From: an uncultured Oscillospiraceae bacterium
GTDB lineage: Bacteria > Bacillota > Clostridia > Oscillospirales > Oscillospiraceae
NCBI GenBank assembly: GCA_934613505.1
Contig: CAKTTB010000003.1
Coordinates: 62,001 to 126,000, forward strand
Reading direction: 5' to 3'
Length of the DNA: 64,000 bases
Shown here: positions 8,358 through 20,578 of the stretch, in pieces
Numbering within the stretch: the first letter of the stretch is position 1
Layout of the letters: each line of letters starts with the position of its first letter
The notes under the pieces: generated by a model
What the model was told of the DNA's origin: nothing
Databases searched by the model: none
Seen by the model: only the letters and a program-made list of their open reading frames with translations
Position numbers and translations under genes: made by a program

Positions 8358-10994
8358 ATGAGAGACTTACCGAAAACCTATGACCCGAAGCTGGTCGAAA
8401 GTTCCATCTATGACATGTGGATGGAAAACGACTGCTTCAAGGCCGAACCCGATCCTGACAAGAAGCCGTATTCCATCGTCATGCCGCCTCCCAACGTCAC
8501 GGGACAGCTCCACATGGGCCACGCGCTTGATTCCACGCTGCAGGATATCCTGACGCGCTACAAGCGCATGGAGGGCTACAGCGCCCTCTGGCTGCCCGGC
8601 ACGGATCATGCCGGTATCGCGACCCAGATCAAGGTCGAAGAGGAGCTGCGCGTCAAGGAGGGCAAGACCCGCTATGACCTCGGCCGTGAGAAGTTCCTTG
8701 AGCGCGTCTGGGCGTGGAAGGAAAAGTACGGCAGCCGCATCGTTGAGCAGCAGCGCAAGCTCGGCGTCAGCTGCGACTGGTCGCGCAGCCGCTTCACCAT
8801 GGACGAGGGCTGCTCCAGAGCCGTGCGCGAGGCCTTCTGTGAGATGTACGACAAGGGCCTCATCTACAAGGGCAGCCGCATCATCAACTGGTGCCCGCAC
8901 TGCCTGACGGCGCTGTCCGACGCCGAGGTCGAATACGTCGACAAGCCCGGCCACCTGTGGTATATCCGCTATCCGCTCTCCGACGGTTCCGGCGACATCG
9001 TCGTCGCCACGACCCGCCCGGAGACCATGATGGGCGATACCGGCGTGGCCGTCAACCCGAACGACGAAAAGTTCAAGCACCTCATCAGCAAGACCTGCAT
9101 CCTGCCCATCATGAACCGCGAGATCCCCATCGTGGGCGATGAATACTGCGAGATCGGCTTCGGCACCGGCGCGGTCAAGATGACCCCGGCGCACGACCCC
9201 AACGATTTTGAGGTCGGCCTGCGCCATAACCTCGATGTCATCCGCGTCATTGCCGACAACGGTACGATCAACGAAAACGGCGGCAAGTATAACGGCATGG
9301 ATCGCTACGAATGCCGCAAGGCGCTCGTCAAGGACCTCGAGGAGCAGGGCTATCTCGTCAAGACCGAGCCGTATTCCCACAACGTCGGTACCTGCTACCG
9401 CTGCCATAACGACGTCGAGCCGCTCATCTCCGCGCAGTGGTTCGTCAAGATGAAGCCGCTGGCTGAGGAAGCCATCCGCGTCGTCAAGGACGGCACGATC
9501 AAGTTTGTGCCGGAGCGCTTCTCCAAGACGTACCTCAACTGGATGGAGAACGTCCACGACTGGTGCATCTCCCGTCAGCTCTGGTGGGGCCATCAGATCC
9601 CTGCATGGTACTGCGACGAATGCGGCCATATCAACGTCTCGCGCGAGGATCCGACGAAGTGCGAAGCGTGCGGCTGCACGAAGCTGACCCGCGATGAAGA
9701 CGTGCTGGACACCTGGTTCTCGTCCGGCCTGTGGCCGTTCTCCACGCTCGGCTGGCCGGATCTGGACGCCGAAGACCTCAAATACTGGTATCCGACGACC
9801 GATATGGTCACGGGCTATGATATCATCTTCTTCTGGGTGGCGCGTATGGTCGTCTCCGGCATGGAGCAGATGAAAAAAGAGCCGTTCAAGACCGTCTTCA
9901 TCCACGGCCTTGTCCGCGACGACAAGGGCCGCAAGATGTCCAAGTCCCTCGGCAACGGCATTGACCCGCTGGAGATGGCCGAGAAATATGGCGCGGACGC
10001 CCTGCGCTTCAACCTTATCACCGGCAACTCACCCGGCAACGACATGCGCTTCTACGTGGAAAAGTGCGAGGCCATGCGCAACTTTGCCAATAAGATCTGG
10101 AACGCGAGCCGCTATGTCCTCATGAACCTGAACGTCGAAGAGACCGGCCTGCCTGACGCTGCTGATCTTGAGATCGAGGACAAGTGGGTGCTGTCCAAGC
10201 TCAATACGCTCATCAGGGAAGTCACCGAGAATATGGACGCTTACGAGCTTGGCGTGGCCTCTGCCAAGGTCTATGACTTCATCTGGGATACCTACTGCGA
10301 CTGGTATATCGAGCTGACCAAGGCACGCCTGTACGGCGAGGACGAGAAGAGCAAGCTGGCCGCGCAGAAGGTGCTGGTCTATGTGCTGGATCAGTTTCTG
10401 CGGCTGCTGCATCCGTTCATGCCGTTCATCACCGAGGATATCTGGCAGGCCATCCCGCACGAGGGCAAGTTCCTCATGCTGGCCGACTGGCCGAAGTATG
10501 ACGAGAGCCTTGAGTTCCCGGTCGAAGCCGCGCACATGGAATCTGTCATGAACGCCATCCGCGCCGTCCGCAACCGCCGCGCGGAGATGAACGTGCCGCC
10601 TTCGAAGAAGAGTACGCTCTACGTCGTCTCGGACAAGGGCGAGATCTTCCGGCAGGGCGAGGGCTTCATCTGCCGGCTGGCCTACGCCGACAAGGTCCTT
10701 ATCTGCGAGACCGACCCGGAAGGCCATGAGAACATGGTCTGCGTCGTCACAAACGATGCCAAGCTCTATATCCCGCTGGAGGAGCTGATCGACTTTGAGA
10801 AGGAGCTGGCCCGCATCGAAAAGGAAAAGGCCAACTGCCTCAAGCAGATCGCAATGTTCGAAGGCAAGCTCTCGAACGAAGCGTTTGTCTCCCGTGCGCC
10901 GGAAAAGGTCGTTGCGGAGCAGCGCGAAAAGCTCGAAAAGAACCGCGCGCTGCTTGCGCAGCTCGAAGAAAGCGAAAAGCGCCTGCGCCGGTAA
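8358..10994 (+). CDS. valS: Valyl-tRNA synthetase
   Basis: An 878-residue class I synthetase that charges tRNA-Val. The HIGH motif is HMGH in [12 protein letters not shown] (about residue 52) and the KMSKS motif is [11 protein letters not shown] (about 528). The large CP1 editing domain lies between them, with zinc-ribbon-like cysteines around 435-450 (CDECG ... CEACGC). The C-terminal coiled coil typical of ValRS closes the protein (about 815-875). The SD is TAGGAG. Regulation by the valine T-box upstream is expected. Confidence 0.98.
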   Translation: MRDLPKTYDPKLVESSIYDMWMENDCFKAEPDPDKKPYSIVMPPPNVTGQLHMGHALDSTLQDILTRYKRMEGYSALWLPGTDHAGIATQIKVEEELRVKEGKTRYDLGREKFLERVWAWKEKYGSRIVEQQRKLGVSCDWSRSRFTMDEGCSRAVREAFCEMYDKGLIYKGSRIINWCPHCLTALSDAEVEYVDKPGHLWYIRYPLSDGSGDIVVATTRPETMMGDTGVAVNPNDEKFKHLISKTCILPIMNREIPIVGDEYCEIGFGTGAVKMTPAHDPNDFEVGLRHNLDVIRVIADNGTINENGGKYNGMDRYECRKALVKDLEEQGYLVKTEPYSHNVGTCYRCHNDVEPLISAQWFVKMKPLAEEAIRVVKDGTIKFVPERFSKTYLNWMENVHDWCISRQLWWGHQIPAWYCDECGHINVSREDPTKCEACGCTKLTRDEDVLDTWFSSGLWPFSTLGWPDLDAEDLKYWYPTTDMVTGYDIIFFWVARMVVSGMEQMKKEPFKTVFIHGLVRDDKGRKMSKSLGNGIDPLEMAEKYGADALRFNLITGNSPGNDMRFYVEKCEAMRNFANKIWNASRYVLMNLNVEETGLPDAADLEIEDKWVLSKLNTLIREVTENMDAYELGVASAKVYDFIWDTYCDWYIELTKARLYGEDEKSKLAAQKVLVYVLDQFLRLLHPFMPFITEDIWQAIPHEGKFLMLADWPKYDESLEFPVEAAHMESVMNAIRAVRNRRAEMNVPPSKKSTLYVVSDKGEIFRQGEGFICRLAYADKVLICETDPEGHENMVCVVTNDAKLYIPLEELIDFEKELARIEKEKANCLKQIAMFEGKLSNEAFVSRAPEKVVAEQREKLEKNRALLAQLEESEKRLRR

Positions 10995-11030
10995 TTCCTT
11001 CGACCGAACCCGCGTGCAAAAGCATCTATA

Positions 11031-11066
11031 ATGGACACACAGGAACTGCCTGTGTGTCCATTTTTT
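11031..11066 (+). terminator. Intrinsic terminator after valS
   Basis: A 13-base-pair stem, ATGGACACACAGG/CCTGTGTGTCCAT, with a short loop, followed by six T. It separates valS from the sporulation operon. Confidence 0.9.
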
Positions 11067-11085
11067 ACAGTCTGGAGGCAAACAA

Positions 11086-11418
11086 ATGAATTTGACCAGC
11101 TTTCTGCAGGACAAGCATCTGACCATCGCGCTGCGCGGCGAGATCGACCACCACAGCGCCAAGGATATCATGCGTGTTCTGGGAAACAAGATCGACCTGT
11201 ATCTGCCGTGCGTGTGCGTGCTGGATTTCCGGGAGGTCACGTTTATGGATTCCAGCGGCATCGCCATCGTCATTGCCTGCGTGCGCCGCATGCGCCAGCT
11301 GCGCGGGGAGGTCGTGCTGCGGAGCGTGCCGCCGCAGCCGTTAAAAGTGCTCAAGGCATCCGGCATTGAGCGGATCGCGAAACTGGAAGAGGAGAGGAGC
11401 CTTGTTCATGAAACCTGA
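11086..11418 (+). CDS. spoIIAA: Anti-sigma F factor antagonist SpoIIAA
   Basis: A 110-residue STAS-domain protein. Unphosphorylated SpoIIAA binds SpoIIAB and frees sigma F in the forespore. The phosphorylated serine lies in the conserved motif FMDSSGIAI (about residues 53-61). The SD CTGGAGG is ten bases upstream. It is the first gene of spoIIAA-spoIIAB-sigF. I did not find a convincing sigma-H promoter in the short gap after the valS terminator. The 3' end overlaps spoIIAB by 11 bases. Confidence 0.95.
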   Translation: MNLTSFLQDKHLTIALRGEIDHHSAKDIMRVLGNKIDLYLPCVCVLDFREVTFMDSSGIAIVIACVRRMRQLRGEVVLRSVPPQPLKVLKASGIERIAKLEEERSLVHET

Positions 11419-11848
11419 AAACGAAATGACGCTGACATTCCCAAGTAAATCCGCCAATGAATCCTTCGCCCGCGCCGCGGTCGCGTGCTTTGCGGCGCAG
11501 CTGGACCCAAATCTCGAAGAGCTGAACGACATCAAGACCGCCGTCTCCGAAGCCGTTACCAACTGCATCGTCCACGCCTACCGCGACACCATCGGCACCG
11601 TGACCATCCGCTGCCGCATCCTGCCGGAAAATGTCCTCGATCTAGTCATCCGCGACAAGGGCTGCGGCATGGAGGATGTGGAGCAGGCGCGCACGCCCAT
11701 GTTCACGACCGGCGGCCCGGAGCGGAGCGGCATGGGCTTTACGATCATGGAGAGCTTCATGACCTCTCTGCAGGTCACGTCAAAGCCCGGTAAGGGCACG
11801 ACGGTACATATGAAGCGTAAAATCGTGCAGCGGAGGAAAAACGCTTGA
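11408..11848 (+). CDS. spoIIAB: Anti-sigma F factor / serine kinase SpoIIAB
   Basis: A 146-residue GHKL-fold kinase that binds sigma F and phosphorylates SpoIIAA. The N box is SEAVTNCIVHAY, the G1 box is VIRDKGCGMED, and the G2 region is ERSGMGFTIMESFM. I chose ATG 11408 (MKPENEMTLTFPSKS) because it follows GGAGAGGAG and matches the family N-terminus; a longer in-frame extension from 11366 overlaps SpoIIAA heavily. It overlaps sigF by four bases. Confidence 0.95.
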   Translation: MKPENEMTLTFPSKSANESFARAAVACFAAQLDPNLEELNDIKTAVSEAVTNCIVHAYRDTIGTVTIRCRILPENVLDLVIRDKGCGMEDVEQARTPMFTTGGPERSGMGFTIMESFMTSLQVTSKPGKGTTVHMKRKIVQRRKNA

Positions 11849-12546
11849 GCGAGAGAATGACGCTCATCGAGCAGGCGCAGAAGGGCGACCGGACGGCCTC
11901 CGAGAAGCTGATCACGGAGAATACCGGCCTCATCTGGTCGATCGCACGGCGGTATTTTGGCCGCGGCGTCGAGCCGGACGATCTGTTCCAGCTCGGCTGC
12001 GTCGGCTTTCTGAAGGCGGTCGAGGGCTTTGACACGGCCTACGGCACGCAGTTCTCGACCTATGCCGTGCCGAAGATCGCAGGGGAGATCCGCCGCTTTC
12101 TGCGCGACGACGGCGCCATCAAGGTCAGCCGCAGCATCAAGGAGCGCGCTGCGGCCATCAAGAAAGCGCGCGAGCGCCTGACGGGCGAGCTTGGCCGCGA
12201 GCCGACCGTCTCGGAGCTGTCGCAGGCGCTGGACCTTTCGGCAGAAGAGATCGCCAGCGCCGAAACTGCCACCAGTGCAGCCGAATCCATCCAGCGCCAG
12301 ACCGGAGAGGAGGGCTTTTCGCTGGAAGACGTCCTCTGCACCGACGGCATGGAGGAAAAGCTGCTCGAGCGCATGACGCTGCAGGAGGCGCTGAAGCATC
12401 TGGGCGAAAAGGAACGAATGGTCATCCAGCTGCGCTATTATCACAGCCTGACGCAGCAGCGCGTGTCGGAGATCATCGGCGTCTCGCAGGTGCAGGTCAG
12501 CCGGATCGAAAAGAAAGCGCTGCAGCAGCTTCGAACGTTTTTTTGA
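11845..12546 (+). CDS. sigF: RNA polymerase sigma-F factor
   Basis: The first forespore-specific sigma factor, 233 residues. Region 2 is around residues 30-90 (DDLFQLGCVGFLKAVEGFD, FSTYAVPKIAGEIRRFLRDD), region 3 follows, and region 4 has a helix-turn-helix near the end (QQRVSEIIGVSQVQVSRIEKK). The likely TTG start at 11845 overlaps the spoIIAB stop as TTGA and follows CGGAGG; ATG 11857 is an alternative. Sigma F drives genes of early forespore development. Confidence 0.94.
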   Translation: MSERMTLIEQAQKGDRTASEKLITENTGLIWSIARRYFGRGVEPDDLFQLGCVGFLKAVEGFDTAYGTQFSTYAVPKIAGEIRRFLRDDGAIKVSRSIKERAAAIKKARERLTGELGREPTVSELSQALDLSAEEIASAETATSAAESIQRQTGEEGFSLEDVLCTDGMEEKLLERMTLQEALKHLGEKERMVIQLRYYHSLTQQRVSEIIGVSQVQVSRIEKKALQQLRTFF

Positions 12547-12548
12547 TA

Positions 12549-12577
12549 TCGACAAACGGGGAAAAATGCGGTAGAAT
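12549..12577 (+). promoter_or_regulatory. Candidate promoter for pcrA
   Basis: TCGACA (12549-12554) and TAGAAT (12572-12577) are 17 bases apart, directly after the sigF stop codon and about 28 bases before the pcrA start. Confidence 0.55.
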
Positions 12578-12604
12578 ATCTGTAGTTTTTGAAAAGGTGA
12601 AGCT

Positions 12605-14746
12605 ATGGATACGACATTTGAATCCCGATTTTTGTCCGCGCGCCGCGCGGTGATCGCTGCCCGGTTCGCGTCGCTCAACGATATGCAGCGCGAAGGCGTC
12701 ATGACGACGCAGGGGCCGCTTCTTCTGCTGGCCGGCGCCGGAAGCGGCAAGACAACTGTACTTATCAACCGCATCGCGAACCTCATCGCCTTCGGCGAGG
12801 GCTCCGATTCGGAAGAAATTCCGGATTTCATCACGGAGGAGGACGTTACATACCTCGAGACCTATCTGCAGACGCGCGATCCCGCCATGCAGATGCAGGC
12901 CGAGCGGCTTTGCGCGCTGCGCCCGGCCGCGCCGTGGTCGATCCTTGCCATCACGTTTACGAACAAGGCGGCCAACGAGCTGAAATCCAGATTGCAGGCG
13001 CTGTTGGGCGACTATGCCATGGACGTGTGGGCCATGACGTTCCACGCGGCCTGCTGCCGCATCCTGCGCCGGGAAATCGACCGGCTGGACGGCTACACCG
13101 GCCGGTTCACGATCTATGATTCGAGCGATTCCGAGCGCGTGATGAAGGACATTCTGAAGGACTTTGATCTGGATGAAAAGGCGCTGCCGCCGCGGCTGGC
13201 GCTCTCGCTCATCAGCAAGGCCAAGGACAAGCGGCAGGACCCGGTGGCCTTCGGCAGGAGCGCAGATAAATCCGGCGATTTCCGCATGGAGCGCATCGCA
13301 CAGGTTTACGCGGAATACGAAAAGCGCCTGCACGAAGCCAACGCGCTGGACTTTGACGATATCATCCTCAAAACCGTGGAGCTGCTGGAAGCCTATGAGG
13401 ATGTGCGCACCTATTACCAGAAGAAATTCCACTACGTCATGATCGACGAATATCAGGACACGAACCAGCTGCAGTACCGCCTGACGGCGCTGCTGGCCGG
13501 GGGCTACGAAAATATCTGCGTCGTCGGCGACGATGACCAGTCCATCTACAAATTCCGCGGCGCAACGATCGAGAACATTCTTTCCTTTGAAAAGCAGTTC
13601 AAGGGCGCGCGCGTCATCCGGCTCGAGCAGAACTACCGCTCGACGCAGGCAATCCTGAACGCCGCGAACGCGGTCATTTCCCATAACCGTGGCCGCAAGG
13701 GCAAAAAGCTCTGGACCGAGAACGCCGCGGGCGACCGGATCACCGTCTACGAAGCGCCGAGCGAGCGCGAAGAAGCCGATTACGTGTCCAGCCGTATCAT
13801 CTCCATGTCCAAGGGGAAGAATTTCAAGGACTTTGCCGTGCTGTACCGCACGAACGCCCAGTCCAACGCAGTCGAAAACTCGTTCAAGCGCAGCGGCATC
13901 CCGTACCGCATCATCGGCGGCACCCGCTTCTTTGACCGTGCCGAGGTCAAGGACATGCTGGCGTATCTGTGCGTCATCAATAACCGCGCGGACGAGCTGC
14001 GTCTGCAGCGCATCATCAACAATCCGCCGCGCGGCATCGGCGGCAAGACGCTGGAAATGGCCCAGCGGCAGGCGGACGCGGCAGGCGTCCCTCTGTACAC
14101 GGTCGTCTCCGACCCTTACAGCTTCCCGAGCCTTGAAAAGGCGGCAGGCAAGCTCATGGCGTTCACGGTGCTGATCGAGGAATGCGCGGAGCTTCTTTCC
14201 ACGCTCTCGCTGCCGGATTTCTATGAAGAGGTCATGACGCGCACCGGATATCTGCGGATGCTTGAAGAGAAGGGCGACGTGGAATCCCGGACGCGCGCAG
14301 AAAACGTCCGAGAGCTCAAATCCAGCATCGTCAGCTACGTGGAGAATACCGACGCGCCCACGCTGGCGGGCTTTCTGGAGGAGATCGCGCTCTATACGGA
14401 TATTGAGCAGTATGACCCCGACGCGGACGCCGTCGTGATGATGACGATGCATGCGGCCAAGGGATTGGAATTTCCCAACGTCTTTCTGGTCGGCTTTGAA
14501 GAGGGACTGTTTCCCTCGAACCGCAGCATGAACGAGCCGGAGGAGCTGGAGGAGGAACGCCGGTTGTGCTACGTCGCCATCACGCGTGCCAAGCAGAATC
14601 TCGTCATCTCCTACGCCCGGCAGCGCATGCTCTATGGCCGCACCACGACGAATCTTCCGTCCCGCTTTGTCGACGAGCTGCCAAGCGACTGCGTCAAGCG
14701 GATCGGCGTGCAGAAGCCGCGCGCCTCGCAGCAGGAGCCGCGGCAA
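12605..14746. other. pcrA-internal note: 45-residue insertion between helicase motifs I and Ia (at about 12780-12945)
   Basis: Between the Walker A segment and LAITFTNKAANELK there is an acidic stretch (residues 58-112, including SDSEEIPDFITEEDVTYLE) where PcrA and UvrD of Bacillus and E. coli have only about 10-15 residues. The reading frame is intact across it. Confidence 0.55.
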
Positions 14747-15037
14747 TACGGATCGTTTGGACGCGTCAGCATCTACGGCGATACCTATAACGATTTTTCA
14801 CAGCTTCCTGCGCGGCCAAAGTCGCAGAAGGAATATTCCGTCCATTCTGCGCCCAAAGCGGCTCCAAAAATGAACTTTGCCGCCGGTGAGATGGTGCAGC
14901 ACAAGGCGTTTGGCCGCGGCATGATCCTGACGGTCCTGCCCATGGGCAACGACGCCCTGCTTGAGATCGCCTTTGACGGCGTCGGCACGAAGCGCTTGAT
15001 GGCCAACACGGCCAGCCAGCATATGAAAAAGCTGTAA
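12605..15037 (+). CDS. pcrA: ATP-dependent DNA helicase PcrA/UvrD
   Basis: An 810-residue SF1A helicase, a 3'-5' motor for repair and for stripping RecA from DNA. Walker A is AGAGSGKTT (about residue 42), Walker B is DEYQDTNQLQ (about 281), motif III is GDDDQSIYKFRGA, motif V is MTMHAAKGLEFPNVF and motif VI is VAITRAKQNL. A C-terminal Tudor-like tail (residues 755-805, FGRGMILTVLPMGND) is typical of PcrA. The SD is AAGGTG. yunB, ligA and a metallo-hydrolase follow. Confidence 0.96.
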   Translation: MDTTFESRFLSARRAVIAARFASLNDMQREGVMTTQGPLLLLAGAGSGKTTVLINRIANLIAFGEGSDSEEIPDFITEEDVTYLETYLQTRDPAMQMQAERLCALRPAAPWSILAITFTNKAANELKSRLQALLGDYAMDVWAMTFHAACCRILRREIDRLDGYTGRFTIYDSSDSERVMKDILKDFDLDEKALPPRLALSLISKAKDKRQDPVAFGRSADKSGDFRMERIAQVYAEYEKRLHEANALDFDDIILKTVELLEAYEDVRTYYQKKFHYVMIDEYQDTNQLQYRLTALLAGGYENICVVGDDDQSIYKFRGATIENILSFEKQFKGARVIRLEQNYRSTQAILNAANAVISHNRGRKGKKLWTENAAGDRITVYEAPSEREEADYVSSRIISMSKGKNFKDFAVLYRTNAQSNAVENSFKRSGIPYRIIGGTRFFDRAEVKDMLAYLCVINNRADELRLQRIINNPPRGIGGKTLEMAQRQADAAGVPLYTVVSDPYSFPSLEKAAGKLMAFTVLIEECAELLSTLSLPDFYEEVMTRTGYLRMLEEKGDVESRTRAENVRELKSSIVSYVENTDAPTLAGFLEEIALYTDIEQYDPDADAVVMMTMHAAKGLEFPNVFLVGFEEGLFPSNRSMNEPEELEEERRLCYVAITRAKQNLVISYARQRMLYGRTTTNLPSRFVDELPSDCVKRIGVQKPRASQQEPRQYGSFGRVSIYGDTYNDFSQLPARPKSQKEYSVHSAPKAAPKMNFAAGEMVQHKAFGRGMILTVLPMGNDALLEIAFDGVGTKRLMANTASQHMKKL

Positions 15038-15048
15038 TACCCCCGCAG

Positions 15049-15071
15049 CCCCGGCATAGAGTATGCTGGGG
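15049..15071 (+). terminator. Hairpin between pcrA and yunB
   Basis: A ten-pair stem, CCCCGGCATA/TATGCTGGGG, with a three-base loop. There is no T-run, so it may slow or process the transcript rather than end it. Its 3' arm lies next to the yunB ribosome binding region. Confidence 0.45.
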
Positions 15072-15075
15072 GTGT

Positions 15076-18382
<3,307 letters not shown>

Positions 18383-18384
<2 letters not shown>

Positions 18385-18417
18385 AAAGTCCAGTCTCACA
18401 GGAGACTGGACTTTTTT
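18383..18417. terminator. Bidirectional terminator
   Basis: AAAAAGTCCAGTCTC/GAGACTGGACTTTTT, a 15-pair stem with loop ACAG. It serves the metallo-hydrolase on the plus strand and the DMT transporter pair on the minus strand. Confidence 0.92.
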
Positions 18418-18425
18418 ATGTCAAC

Positions 18426-18884
18426 TCAATCGGCGTTTTCTACCGCGTCCGCGCCGTGTTTCTTTTCCTTTTCCACCCATGTCATGCCGAGCAGGATGAG
18501 GAGGATCCCGACTGCGCGCAGCAGGCTGAATGTGCCGTAGAACACATAGTCCAGCGCGAGCGACATGCCGAGATTGCCGGCCAGCATCAGAACGGAGGAG
18601 ATGAGCGCGTTGGAGCGGAGCGTCCCGATGATCTGCAGCAGCTGCGCCAGCAGGCCGCAGATGCTGCCAAGATAGGCCCACCACGGCACGGAGACGATAT
18701 GCCCCCAGGAAAGTTCATTTCCGTCGCGCATCACAAAGATCAGAAGCAAAGACAGGACAGTCGCCTGTACATAATTGATGAGCGCGCCGTTGCCGGTCCC
18801 GAAAATTTTCCCGGCGCGGACATTCGTCATGCGGTTGATCGAATTGAAAAAGCCGTTTGCAAGAGAGGTCAGAATGTAGATCAT
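18426..18884 (-). CDS. DMT-family transporter half (DUF606-like), second gene of the pair
   Basis: A 152-residue integral membrane protein with about five hydrophobic helices, of the half-size drug/metabolite transporter type that works as a pair of related proteins. The N-terminus (MIYILTSLANGFFNSINRMTN) and the segment GALINYVQATVLSLLLIF match this group. It lies 14 bases downstream of its partner. The substrate is unknown. Confidence 0.8.
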   Translation of the reverse strand: MIYILTSLANGFFNSINRMTNVRAGKIFGTGNGALINYVQATVLSLLLIFVMRDGNELSWGHIVSVPWWAYLGSICGLLAQLLQIIGTLRSNALISSVLMLAGNLGMSLALDYVFYGTFSLLRAVGILLILLGMTWVEKEKKHGADAVENAD

Positions 18885-18898
18885 TGCGCAGCCCTCCT

Positions 18899-19321
18899 TC
18901 AGTTCAGAATGACCAGCACCACGCCGAGCAGCACGAGAAGATAGCCCGGCAGCTGCTTTTTGCGGATCCGCGTGACCGGCATGCCGAACAGGCCGAAGCG
19001 GTCAATGAGCGCGGACGAAGCGAGCTGTCCGGCGGTGGAGAGCGCCATAAACACGCTCGCGCCGACGTGCAGCGTACACCAGCTCGACGAGACGACGATC
19101 CCGATCCCCATCAGGCCGACCAGATACACATACCACGGCGCGCCGGAAACACGCAGCGGCTGCCGCTTGATGAGAAGATACCCGAGAAGCAAAATCATCG
19201 CGATTCCATGTACAAAAAAGCAGACCCCGAACAGGCTGAAATGATTGCCCAGCTGCGCGTTGAGCGAGATCATCACGCCCTGCAGGATGCCAGCAAGAAG
19301 CAAAAAGCTGTAATTCAGCAA
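18899..19321 (-). CDS. DMT-family transporter half (DUF606-like), first gene of the pair
   Basis: A 140-residue membrane protein with about five helices, homologous to the next gene (LNAQLGNHFSLFGVCFFVHG compares with the partner's FNSINRM...GNGALINYVQA). The probable start is TTG 19321, supported by the SD AAAGGGGG. The two halves likely assemble as an antiparallel heterodimer, as inferred for other split DMT pairs. Confidence 0.8.
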   Translation of the reverse strand: MLNYSFLLLAGILQGVMISLNAQLGNHFSLFGVCFFVHGIAMILLLGYLLIKRQPLRVSGAPWYVYLVGLMGIGIVVSSSWCTLHVGASVFMALSTAGQLASSALIDRFGLFGMPVTRIRKKQLPGYLLVLLGVVLVILN

Positions 19322-19412
19322 GATAATTCCCCCTTTTCTGAAAGCACTTGTTATCTTATCACGGAACGCAGTGAGTTTCTACTCCTTTTTCCGGCACCGA
19401 AGAAATTGCCGC

Positions 19413-19441
19413 TTGACAGCGGCTCTGCCGCGTACTATGCT
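19413..19441 (+). promoter_or_regulatory. Promoter for the GNAT gene
   Basis: TTGACA (19413-19418) and TATGCT (19436-19441), spaced 17 bases apart. The spacer holds a GCGGC/GCCGC dyad. The start codon is 40 bases downstream. Confidence 0.75.
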
Positions 19442-19480
19442 TTGAGTGGCCGAACGGCCGCAGAAAGTGGTGGACAGGGC

Positions 19481-19954
19481 ATGCGCATAACAGTCAGATA
19501 CGCGGAGCGCACAGAGCTTGACTGGGTCAACGAGCTGCGGCAGATGGTAAGTAGTCTGCACGCTGCCGGACGGCCGTATATTTTCCGCCCGGACTTCTGC
19601 GCCGAGCTGCAGCAGGCAGTTTATAAGACGTATGATGCGCCGGACGCAGACGTGATCGCCGCCTGTCTGGACGGAACGGTCTGCGGCTTTGCAATCGTGC
19701 AGTATATCGACCGACCGGCGTCCGCCTATCAGTGTGCCAGACGGTTTTATCACATCGAGGAATTTGGCGTGGACGCGGCTTTCCGCCGCCGCGGCGTCGG
19801 GGCCGCGCTGCTCGCTTTCTGTAAGCAGGAGGCCGCCCGGATGCAGTTTCCGCGGGTGGAGCTGGACGTCTGGGCCTTCAATGAAGACGCGCAGCGCTTC
19901 TATGAAGCCGTCGGCTTCCGGACCTATCGGAGCCTGATGGAGCTGAACGTATAA
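19481..19954 (+). CDS. GNAT-family N-acetyltransferase
   Basis: A 157-residue acetyl-CoA-dependent acetyltransferase. The acetyl-CoA loop is RRRGVGAALLAFC (about residues 106-118), and the C-terminal strand and helix are VELDVWAFNEDAQRFYEAVGF. The substrate cannot be told from sequence. I chose ATG 19481: the family fold starts directly after it and a promoter lies 40 bases upstream, although the frame stays open to 18857. The next gene's leader begins 20 bases after the stop. Confidence 0.85.
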   Translation: MRITVRYAERTELDWVNELRQMVSSLHAAGRPYIFRPDFCAELQQAVYKTYDAPDADVIAACLDGTVCGFAIVQYIDRPASAYQCARRFYHIEEFGVDAAFRRRGVGAALLAFCKQEAARMQFPRVELDVWAFNEDAQRFYEAVGFRTYRSLMELNV

Positions 19955-19960
19955 AAAATT

Positions 19961-20090
19961 AAAGGAGAACTGTTTGAATCTGAATCTGCAAACACTGGAG
20001 CGTGTGGCCTGACCGGGAGGCCTGGCAAATTCATTTACACACGCCATACCTCCCGGAGGATCGGACACTTGGATCTTCAGGAGGTACCAT
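19961..20090 (+). promoter_or_regulatory. Structured leader with possible leader peptide and ribosome-site-masking helix (candidate translational attenuator)
   Basis: SD AAAGGAG (19961-19967) and TTG 19974 open a 12-codon ORF, MNLNLQTLERVA, ending at TGA 20010-20012. Immediately after the stop, CCGGGAGG (20013-20020) can pair perfectly with CCTCCCGG (20049-20056). The overlapping TACCTCC (20047-20053) is the perfect complement of GGAGGTA (20080-20086), which contains the SD of the RNHCP gene. GCGTGTG (20000-20006), inside the small ORF, can also pair with CACACGC (20038-20044), giving a pseudoknot order. The pairings exclude one another as in translational attenuators. This is inference from sequence; no known riboswitch class was recognised. 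Confidence 0.5.
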
Positions 20091-20519
20091 ATGAACCGCG
20101 AAAACAAGCGTAAAACCTTTGAAAAAGGCTATTATAAGACCCATGCCTGCAGCGACACATTTACCTGCAAGGTCTGCGGCCGAGTCTGCACGCCGCAGGG
20201 CGCAGGCACCGATCACCGCAACCACTGCCCGAACTGCCTCAGCAGTCTGCATGTGGATATCGAGCCGGGCGACCGGGAAAGTAGCTGCGGCGGCATCATG
20301 GAGCCGGTCGCAGTTTGGGTGCGCAAGGGCGGCGAGTGGGCTATTATCCACCGCTGCAGACGCTGCGGCGCACTCAGCTCCAACCGCGTGGCGGCGGACG
20401 ACAATCCCATGAAACTTCTGTCCATCGCCATGAAGCCCCTGTGCCAGCCGCCGTTCCCGCTCGAGCGCATTGAGGAAATGACGCGTCTCATGGGCGGCGA
20501 CGGAAGCCTGCAAAAATAA
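20091..20519 (+). CDS. RNHCP-domain zinc-binding protein
   Basis: A 142-residue protein named for its motif RNHCPNCLSSLHVD (about residues 43-56). It has cysteine pairs CKVCGRVC near 25, CPNC near 46 and CRRCG near 87, which suggests zinc-ribbon folds. The family occurs in many Firmicutes and Actinobacteria, and its function is unknown. The SD CAGGAGG is close to the ATG but can be masked by an upstream helix. No operon partner follows. Confidence 0.85.
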   Translation: MNRENKRKTFEKGYYKTHACSDTFTCKVCGRVCTPQGAGTDHRNHCPNCLSSLHVDIEPGDRESSCGGIMEPVAVWVRKGGEWAIIHRCRRCGALSSNRVAADDNPMKLLSIAMKPLCQPPFPLERIEEMTRLMGGDGSLQK

Positions 20520-20578
20520 AAACGAAAAGTGGGAGATCTCCGATTTCGGAGATCTCCCACTTTGTCTGTATAAACAGC

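Noticed and set aside
12497..14746. 749-codon open frame on the minus strand opposite pcrA
   Set aside because: It mirrors pcrA exactly, a normal by-product of GC-rich codon use; the composition is low in signal, with no domain or SD. Long antisense frames opposite valS, livHM and mutS2 were dropped for the same reason.
18857..19480. Long in-frame extension upstream of the GNAT start
   Set aside because: It runs antisense through the DMT transporter genes and across the GNAT promoter; the GNAT fold starts at 19481.
20000..20060. ZTP or other known riboswitch in the RNHCP leader
   Set aside because: The stretch CCTGGCA recalls part of the ZTP motif, but the conserved pseudoknot partners are missing, and the helices end at the SD in a different layout.
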